A stretch of DNA of 5,666 nt from Alphaproteobacteria bacterium (GTDB taxonomy: Bacteria > Pseudomonadota > Alphaproteobacteria > Sphingomonadales > Sphingomonadaceae). This document shows positions 1-5,666 of this stretch, piece after piece (position 1 is the first letter of the stretch; each line of letters starts with the position of its first letter). Location of the stretch: NCBI GenBank assembly GCA_020249025.1, contig JADCGM010000041.1:1-5666 (forward strand), read 5' to 3'. Made by a program: the position numbers and the translations under genes. The notes below the pieces were generated by a model. That model was given only the letters and a program-made list of their open reading frames with translations. It was not told where the DNA came from and ran no database searches.

Positions 1-479
1 CCGATGTGCTCGGCGCGGTCGACGGCGGCTGGCCGGCGCTGGAAAAGGTGCTCGACGTCGGCCGCGCCTGCCTCGCCGCCGAGATGCTCGGCGTCTCGGG
101 CGAAAGCTTCAAGGTGACGGTGGATTACCTGAAGCAGCGCGAACAGTTCGGCGTGAAGATCGGCACCTTCCAGGCGCTCCAGCACCGCGCCGCGCATCTG
201 TTCTGCGAAATCGAGCTGGTGCGCTCGGCGACGCTGCGGGCGCTGCAGGCGCTCGATTCGGGCGATACGACCGCCGCGATGTTCGCCTCGCTCGCCAAGG
301 CCAAGGCCGGCGAGGTTGTGAAACTCGCTACCAACGAGGCGGTGCAGATGCACGGCGGCATCGGCATGACCGACGAGTACGACATCGGCTTCTACATGAA
401 GCGGGCGCGCGCCGCGCAGGAGACCTTCGGCGACGCGGCCTATCACGGCGACCGGCTCGCGCGGATCATGGGCTATTGA
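1..479 (+). CDS. Acyl-CoA dehydrogenase, C-terminal part (5' end outside window)
   Basis: This is the C-terminal helical domain of an FAD-dependent acyl-CoA dehydrogenase, which introduces an alpha,beta double bond into an acyl-CoA thioester. The first whole codon is at position 3 and the frame is open to the window edge, so the gene begins upstream; the GTG at 6 is an internal Val codon. Family signatures seen are QREQFGVKIGTFQALQ (positions about 138-185) and QMHGGIGMTDEYDIGF (about 345-392), followed by the terminal FGDAAYHGDRLARIMGY. That ending differs from the YEGT segment that carries the catalytic glutamate of medium-chain enzymes. It looks like the small subunit of paired FadE or PimD-type dehydrogenases. 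The fold assignment is secure; substrate and partner are not visible. The following CoA ligase suggests a shared acid-degradation pathway. Confidence 0.93.
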   Translation, partial: DVLGAVDGGWPALEKVLDVGRACLAAEMLGVSGESFKVTVDYLKQREQFGVKIGTFQALQHRAAHLFCEIELVRSATLRALQALDSGDTTAAMFASLAKAKAGEVVKLATNEAVQMHGGIGMTDEYDIGFYMKRARAAQETFGDAAYHGDRLARIMGY

Positions 480-483
480 GGAC

Positions 484-513
484 TCTCCCCTCCCTGCGGG
501 CAGGGAGGGGAGA
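484..513. repeat. Perfect GC-rich palindrome after the dehydrogenase gene
   Basis: Bases 484-497 are exactly complementary to 500-513, giving a 14-base perfect inverted repeat around GG. As RNA it would form a stem of about 13 pairs with a four-base CGGG loop, starting five bases after the dehydrogenase stop codon. No T-run follows on either strand, so it is not a textbook intrinsic terminator. It could still slow transcription, protect the 3' end of the upstream mRNA, or be one copy of a dispersed REP-like palindrome. Its CTCCCCTCCC arm is similar in style, but not identical, to the repeats at 2988-3114. The palindrome is directly seen; the role is inferred. Confidence 0.75.
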
Positions 514-652
514 TAGTTGCGCGCCTGCAACGTCGCGCCACCCCCGCGAGGTCGCCCCTTTTGCCGCGTTGACGAAATCGCCCCGCGGCCCCACCTCTCT
601 TCCCGGGAGCGCGGCCACGACCGGACAACACGGCGGGCGGCGGAGTTGATCT

Positions 653-658
653 GGGGAG
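653..658 (+). promoter_or_regulatory. Ribosome binding site of the CoA ligase
   Basis: GGGGAG lies four bases before the ATG at 663 and matches the anti-Shine-Dalgarno region well. It supports 663 as the true start over later in-frame ATG codons. Confidence 0.75.
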
Positions 659-662
659 AGCC

Positions 663-2390
<1,728 letters not shown>

Positions 2391-2397
2391 GCCGGAC

Positions 2398-2403
2398 AGG
2401 GAG
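2398..2403 (+). promoter_or_regulatory. Ribosome binding site of the HD-domain gene
   Basis: AGGGAG lies six bases before the ATG at 2410, inside the 19-base gap after the ligase stop codon. It fixes the start of the HD gene and supports translation from a shared mRNA. Confidence 0.75.
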
Positions 2404-2409
2404 ACGCCC

Positions 2410-2952
2410 ATGTTCACGACGATGCGCGAAGGCACGGCCGAGGACTGGGCGCACATCGCCAGGGAACACGGCATCCACCAGAAGACGCAGGCCGCCATGC
2501 AGATCATGGACAGCCTGCGCCGGCTGGAGCCGATCGTCGTCGGCTTCGCCGCCAATCAGCTGACCCACAGCCTGATGGCGGCGACGCTGGCGCGGCGCGA
2601 CAATGCGACCGACGAGGAGGTGGTTGCCGCGCTCTGCCACGATCTCGGCAAGCTGTTCAGCATCCCCAATCACGGCCCGATCGCCGCCGAGATGCTGAAG
2701 CCCTACGTCTCCGACGATCTCTACCAGACGATCTACTGGCACCAGGATTTCCAGGGCCGCTACTATTACGAACATCTCGGCAAGTCGGCGACGATGCGCG
2801 ACCGCTTCAAGGACGCGCCCTGGTACGCGACCGCCGAAAAGCTCGTCGATCATTGGGATGCCCCGGCCTTCGACCCGTCCTTCGCGGTCGATTCCCTCGA
2901 AAGCTTCGAGCCCGAGGTCGTGCGGGTGTTCAGCAACCCGAAGCGGATGTAG
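2410..2952 (+). CDS. HD-domain metalloprotein, possibly a diiron oxygenase-like enzyme
   Basis: The 180-residue protein is a single HD domain with no signal peptide or membrane segment. Candidate metal ligands in order are His53 (THSLMAA), His77-Asp78 (CHDLGK), His88 (NHGPIAAEML), His111 (WHQDFQG) and Asp150 (HWDAPAFDP), with Asp147 as an alternative. HD phosphohydrolases need a His, the HD pair and a distal Asp. The two extra His residues, 23 apart, and the WDxxxxDP ending resemble the dinuclear-iron HD oxygenases of the PhnZ, TmpB and inositol-oxygenase group, as I recall those families. The match is by eye and the substrate-binding Lys of PhnZ is not obviously kept, so a different substrate would be expected. 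The gene is probably co-transcribed with the acyl-CoA ligase 19 bases upstream, which hints at a role in the same catabolic pathway. The HD fold is confident; oxygenase function is inference, and phosphohydrolase remains possible. Confidence 0.9.
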   Translation: MFTTMREGTAEDWAHIAREHGIHQKTQAAMQIMDSLRRLEPIVVGFAANQLTHSLMAATLARRDNATDEEVVAALCHDLGKLFSIPNHGPIAAEMLKPYVSDDLYQTIYWHQDFQGRYYYEHLGKSATMRDRFKDAPWYATAEKLVDHWDAPAFDPSFAVDSLESFEPEVVRVFSNPKRM

Positions 2953-2987
2953 CGGGCGATCTGCAACGCCGCAGCCGTCCCCGGCCC

Positions 2988-3025
2988 CACCTCACCCTTA
3001 CCCTCTCCATCAAGGAGGGGGAGGC
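2988..3025 (+). repeat. REP-like element, left copy of an inverted pair
   Basis: Bases 2988-3011 are the exact reverse complement of 3091-3114, and similarity continues with a few mismatches to about 3025. Within this copy CCCTCTCC (3001-3008) can pair with GGAGGGGG (3014-3021) through one G-U pair, leaving a five-base loop. The C-rich head followed by a small hairpin is the layout of bacterial REP elements. It begins 35 bases after the HD stop codon and may protect or terminate that transcript. Confidence 0.8.
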
Positions 3026-3076
3026 CCAAACGGTGGCGCGAGGTTAAACGGCTTATAACATAGCCCAAACGCCGCC

Positions 3077-3114
3077 GCATCCCTCTCCTCGATGGAGAGG
3101 GTAAGGGTGAGGTG
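3077..3114 (-). repeat. REP-like element, right copy of an inverted pair
   Basis: Read on the minus strand, this copy starts with the same 24 bases as the left copy and stays similar for about 38 bases. Its own hairpin is perfect: CCCTCTCC (3081-3088) pairs with GGAGAGGG (3094-3101) around the loop TCGAT. With the left copy it makes a 127-base unit that could fold into one long stem or two short ones. No target-site duplication is seen at the outer edges, and no transposase or RAYT gene lies in the window. Confidence 0.8.
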
Positions 3115-3209
3115 AGCATTGGGTGACCCTCGACGTCTTCGGGACACCCCCGCTGGCGTCCGCCCGCGGGGCACTGTATGAGCGGGCTCCATCACTGTTT
3201 GCGGGTCCC

Positions 3210-5249
3210 ATGTCGTCGCAGTCCCTGCCGCCGGTCGAAGCCGAACTCGAAGACGTCGCCTCCGGCGACGAGCTGCCGCCCAAGCGGCGGCGGCGCTGGC
3301 CCCGGATCGTCGCGGGCGTGCTGCTGGTGTTCATCGCGCTCTGCGCCTGGCTCGCCTTCACCGCGCCGCTCGATCGCGCGCTGCAGCCGCTGCAGTCGCC
3401 GGCGCTCGTGCTGCTCGACAAGGACGGTGAGCCCTTTACCCGCCGCGGCGATTTCAAGCAGGAGCCGGTCTCCGTCGCCGAATTGCCGCCCTATGTCGTC
3501 GATGCGCTGCTTTCGACCGAGGACCGCCGCTTCTACGACCATTGGGGCATCGACCCGCAGGGCATGGCGCGGGCGCTGTTCACCAACGTTCAGGCGGGCG
3601 GGGTCGTGCAGGGCGGCTCGACGATCACCCAGCAGCTCGCAAAGACGAGCTTCCTGACGCAGGAGCGATCGATCACGCGCAAGCTCCGGGAGATGATCAT
3701 CGCCTTCTGGCTGGAGGCGTGGCTGTCGAAGGACGAGATCCTGTCGCGCTACCTGTCCTCGGTCTATTTCGGCGAGGGCGCCTACGGTCTTCGCGCTGCG
3801 TCGCTGACCTATTTCGACAAGGATCCGAAGGACCTGACGCTGGGTGAGGCGGCGATGCTCGCGGGCATCATCAAGGCGCCGTCGGCGATGGCCCCGAGCC
3901 GCCACCTCGAGCGGGCGCGCAAGCGCAGCCGCGAGGTGCTGCAGAACATGGTCGAGAACGGCAAGCTGACACCCGCGCAGGCGCGCGCCGCCCGGCTGGC
4001 GACGGTCAATCCCGGCCGCGAGAAGATTCCCGCCGGGTCCTATTTCGGCGACTGGGTGCTGCCGCAGGCGCGCGAGGCGCTCGGCGAGGGCGCCTATGGC
4101 GAGGTTCGTGTGCAGACGACGCTCGACCCCGAACTTCAGGAGGCGGCCGAGGAGGTCGTGCATCAGGCGCTGCGCGACAACGGGGGCTGGATGAACGTCA
4201 GCCAGGCCGCGCTCATCGCGATGCGTCCGACCGGCGAAGTGGTCGCGCTCGTCGGCGGCGACAATTACCGCGAGAACCCGTTCAACCGCGCGGTGCAGGC
4301 CAAGCGCCAGCCCGGCTCGGCGTTCAAGCTGTTCGTCTATCTGGCGGCGCTGAAGAACGGCTACACGCCCGATTCGACCGTCGACGACACACCCGATCTC
4401 GACATCGACGGCTGGCAGCCGAAGAACGACGAGGGCAAGTACCGCGGCCCGGCGATTTCGCTGCGCCGGGCCTTCGCCGCCTCGTCGAACGTGGCGGCAG
4501 CCCGGCTGACGCAGGCGGTCGGCTCGCAGGCGGTGATCGCCGAGGCGAAGAAGCTCGGCGTCAAAAGCTACATCAACCCGTGGCCTTCGATGTCGCTCGG
4601 CACCTCGCCGATGACGCTTCTCGAACTGACCAGCGCCTTCGCCGCGGTCGCCGCCGGCCAATATCCGGTGGTGCCGACCGGTCTCGCCGAGCGCCGCGCG
4701 CCGGGGCTCGCCGAACGCGTGTCGGGCGCTGTCAACGGCATGCGCGGCTTCCCCGAGGCCGAGCCGATGAAGGTGCTGCTCGAAACCGCGGTGCGCGCCG
4801 GCACCGGCGACAGCGCGCGCCTGCCGATCAAGGCCTATGGCAAGACCGGCACGACGCAGAACTACCGCGACGCGCTGTTTGTCGGCTTCGCGGGTGATCT
4901 CGTCGTCGGCGTCTGGGTCGGCAACGACGACAATCGGCCGATGAACGGCGTCACCGGGCGCACGCTGCCGGCGCAGATCTGGCGGCGCTTCATGATGCGG
5001 GCACTGCCCGAATTGAAGAGCGGTGAGGCGCGGCTCGCCTCGCAGGCGGCGGACGAGAATGTGGCGATAGACATCGATCCCGAGAGCCTTGGCGCGCTCG
5101 GCGAACTCGGCGATGCGCTCGGTGCGGTCGGCGAGGTCGTCGGCCCCGACGGTCAGGTCGACGCCGAGCGCGCCGCCGAGGCCGCCGACCGCCTCCGCGC
5201 CGCCGCCGAACGCGCCCAGGCCGAAGCCGAGGCGCGGCAGCCGCAATAG
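3210..5249 (+). CDS. Bifunctional class A penicillin-binding protein (PBP1A-type)
   Basis: This 679-residue inner-membrane enzyme polymerises lipid II glycan strands and cross-links their peptides in the periplasm. A cytoplasmic head with KRRRR (25-29) precedes one membrane segment (about 33-50). The GT51 domain shows EDRRFYDHWGID with catalytic Glu104, GGSTITQQLAK (135-145), RKLREMIIAFWLE, YLSSVYFGEGAYG and GEAAMLAGIIKAPS. The transpeptidase domain shows SAFK with the acylated Ser370 and Lys373, SSN (425-427) and KTGT (545-548), so both activities should be intact. An Ala/Glu-rich tail (620-679) follows. It is shorter than E. coli PBP1A, with little room for an extra domain between the catalytic ones; no BiPBP-type C-terminal domain is visible, arguing against PBP1C. 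The ATG at 3210 is preferred because the protein extended to the GTG at 3123 has a non-conserved-looking head, but no clear ribosome binding site precedes 3210. It converges on clpS. Confidence 0.93.
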   Translation: MSSQSLPPVEAELEDVASGDELPPKRRRRWPRIVAGVLLVFIALCAWLAFTAPLDRALQPLQSPALVLLDKDGEPFTRRGDFKQEPVSVAELPPYVVDALLSTEDRRFYDHWGIDPQGMARALFTNVQAGGVVQGGSTITQQLAKTSFLTQERSITRKLREMIIAFWLEAWLSKDEILSRYLSSVYFGEGAYGLRAASLTYFDKDPKDLTLGEAAMLAGIIKAPSAMAPSRHLERARKRSREVLQNMVENGKLTPAQARAARLATVNPGREKIPAGSYFGDWVLPQAREALGEGAYGEVRVQTTLDPELQEAAEEVVHQALRDNGGWMNVSQAALIAMRPTGEVVALVGGDNYRENPFNRAVQAKRQPGSAFKLFVYLAALKNGYTPDSTVDDTPDLDIDGWQPKNDEGKYRGPAISLRRAFAASSNVAAARLTQAVGSQAVIAEAKKLGVKSYINPWPSMSLGTSPMTLLELTSAFAAVAAGQYPVVPTGLAERRAPGLAERVSGAVNGMRGFPEAEPMKVLLETAVRAGTGDSARLPIKAYGKTGTTQNYRDALFVGFAGDLVVGVWVGNDDNRPMNGVTGRTLPAQIWRRFMMRALPELKSGEARLASQAADENVAIDIDPESLGALGELGDALGAVGEVVGPDGQVDAERAAEAADRLRAAAERAQAEAEARQPQ

Positions 5250-5254
5250 GGTGG

Positions 5255-5279
5255 GGTGAGGCCTCCGCCCCGCCTCGCC
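5255..5279. terminator. Possible bidirectional terminator hairpin between convergent genes
   Basis: GGTGAGGC (5255-5262) can pair with GCCTCGCC (5272-5279), giving eight pairs including one U-G, around a nine-base loop. It sits in the 45-base gap between the convergent stop codons of the penicillin-binding protein gene and clpS. No U-tract follows on either strand, so the call depends on position and base pairing alone. Confidence 0.35.
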
Positions 5280-5294
5280 GCTTCCGGATAAAGG

Positions 5295-5651
5295 CTACGC
5301 CTTCTCCAGCGTGCACTGCAGCGGGTGCTGGTGCTGGCGGGCGAAGTCGATGACCTGGTTAACCTTGGTCTCGGCGACCTCGTAGGTGAAGATGCCGCAG
5401 ACGCCGACGCCCTTCTGGTGGACGTGGAGCATGACGCGCGTCGCGTCCTCCATGCCCATGCGGAAGAAGCGCTGCAGACACAGAACGACGAACTCCATCG
5501 GGGTGTAGTCGTCGTTGAGCATCAGCACCTTGTAGAGCGACGGACGCTTGGTCTTCGGCGCGGTCTTGGTGACGACGCCGGTCTGGCCGTCGCCGTCGTC
5601 CGTGCGCTGGGGCCCGGTCATGGTGATCGTGATGTCGGCCGGGGTGTGCAT
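5295..5651 (-). CDS. clpS: ClpS, N-end-rule adaptor of the ClpAP protease
   Basis: ClpS is a small cytoplasmic adaptor that binds proteins with bulky N-terminal residues and hands them to ClpA for degradation by ClpP; it also limits ClpA use of SsrA-tagged substrates. The 118-residue protein has a flexible, polar N-terminal arm (about 1-36) and the conserved core [17 protein letters not shown] from residue 40. Asn46, Asp47, Asp48, Thr50, Met52 and His78 (HVHQKG) match the substrate-pocket residues known from E. coli ClpS. The ending [16 protein letters not shown] then HPLQCTLE is typical of the family. The start could be Met1 (5651) or Met11 (5621); neither has a clear ribosome binding site, and the conserved core is unaffected. 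No clpA is in view; the upstream promoter lies beyond the window edge. Confidence 0.96.
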   Translation of the reverse strand: MHTPADITITMTGPQRTDDGDGQTGVVTKTAPKTKRPSLYKVLMLNDDYTPMEFVVLCLQRFFRMGMEDATRVMLHVHQKGVGVCGIFTYEVAETKVNQVIDFARQHQHPLQCTLEKA

Positions 5652-5666
5652 GAAAGGTGGCTGAGA

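Larger units (their letters stand above)
480..662 (+). other. 183-base intergenic region upstream of the CoA ligase
   Basis: Apart from the palindrome at 484-513 and the ribosome binding site at 653-658, this spacer shows no convincing signal. A TTGACG at 569-574 could be a -35 hexamer, but no good -10 hexamer lies 16-19 bases downstream. No small open reading frame with a plausible start was recognised. A spacer this long leaves room for an independent promoter for the ligase/HD pair, so co-transcription with the dehydrogenase is uncertain. Confidence 0.5.

Noticed and set aside
6..479. Short complete protein starting at the GTG at position 6
   Set aside because: The frame is open to the window edge and the product is only the C-terminal domain of a dehydrogenase of roughly twice this length or more, so this is a truncated view of a longer gene.
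569..598. Promoter for the CoA ligase with TTGACG as -35
   Set aside because: No acceptable -10 hexamer lies 16-19 bases downstream; the sequence there is C-rich.
2853..3058. Small plus- and minus-strand open frames over the end of the HD gene and the REP pair
   Set aside because: They overlap the HD gene or the repeats, have repeat-derived Pro/Arg/Ser-rich products, and lack ribosome binding sites.
3123..3209. 29-residue N-terminal extension of the penicillin-binding protein from a GTG start
   Set aside because: The segment does not look like the start of a class A PBP, and its GTG at 3123 lies just past the REP copy. The ATG at 3210 gives the usual short polar head, Arg cluster and membrane segment.
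3192..5246. 684-codon open frame on the minus strand opposite the penicillin-binding protein gene
   Set aside because: It has the same antisense cause: low-complexity Arg/Leu/Ala composition, no motifs, and full overlap with a clearly functional gene.

Overview
The window is GC-rich with strong G/C preference at third codon positions. Its gene content and protein style point to an alphaproteobacterium, most likely a sphingomonad. That placement rests on the ClpS sequence, the form of the class A penicillin-binding protein, and the CoA ligase/acyl-CoA dehydrogenase neighbourhood. It is judged by eye, without a database search. Five protein-coding genes account for nearly all of the sequence. 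No RNA gene, insertion sequence, CRISPR array or prophage gene was seen.

Positions 1-2952 hold three genes in the same direction: the 3' end of an acyl-CoA dehydrogenase (cut by the window edge), a complete class I adenylate-forming acyl-CoA ligase, and a 180-residue HD-domain protein. The ligase and HD genes are 19 bases apart and each has a good ribosome binding site, so they are probably co-transcribed. The dehydrogenase is separated from the ligase by 183 bases that contain a perfect palindrome. Together the genes suggest an acid-catabolism module: the ligase would activate a carboxylic acid to its CoA thioester and the dehydrogenase would introduce an alpha,beta double bond. The HD protein has a set of His/Asp residues that resembles the diiron HD oxygenases (PhnZ and inositol oxygenase type) better than a simple phosphohydrolase. 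Its substrate is unknown and it is the most interesting gene here.

Positions 2953-3209 are non-coding. They carry two inverted copies of a roughly 38-base REP-like element (2988-3025 and 3077-3114) with 24 identical bases at their outer ends. Each copy can also fold into its own small hairpin. This block separates the catabolic genes from the cell-wall gene.

Positions 3210-5249 encode a bifunctional class A penicillin-binding protein (transglycosylase plus transpeptidase) with all catalytic motifs intact and an Ala/Glu-rich C-terminal tail. It converges on clpS (5651-5295, minus strand), the N-end-rule adaptor of the ClpAP protease. The 45-base gap between them holds a GC-rich hairpin that may end transcription from both sides. 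These two genes are housekeeping and have no evident functional link to the catabolic module.
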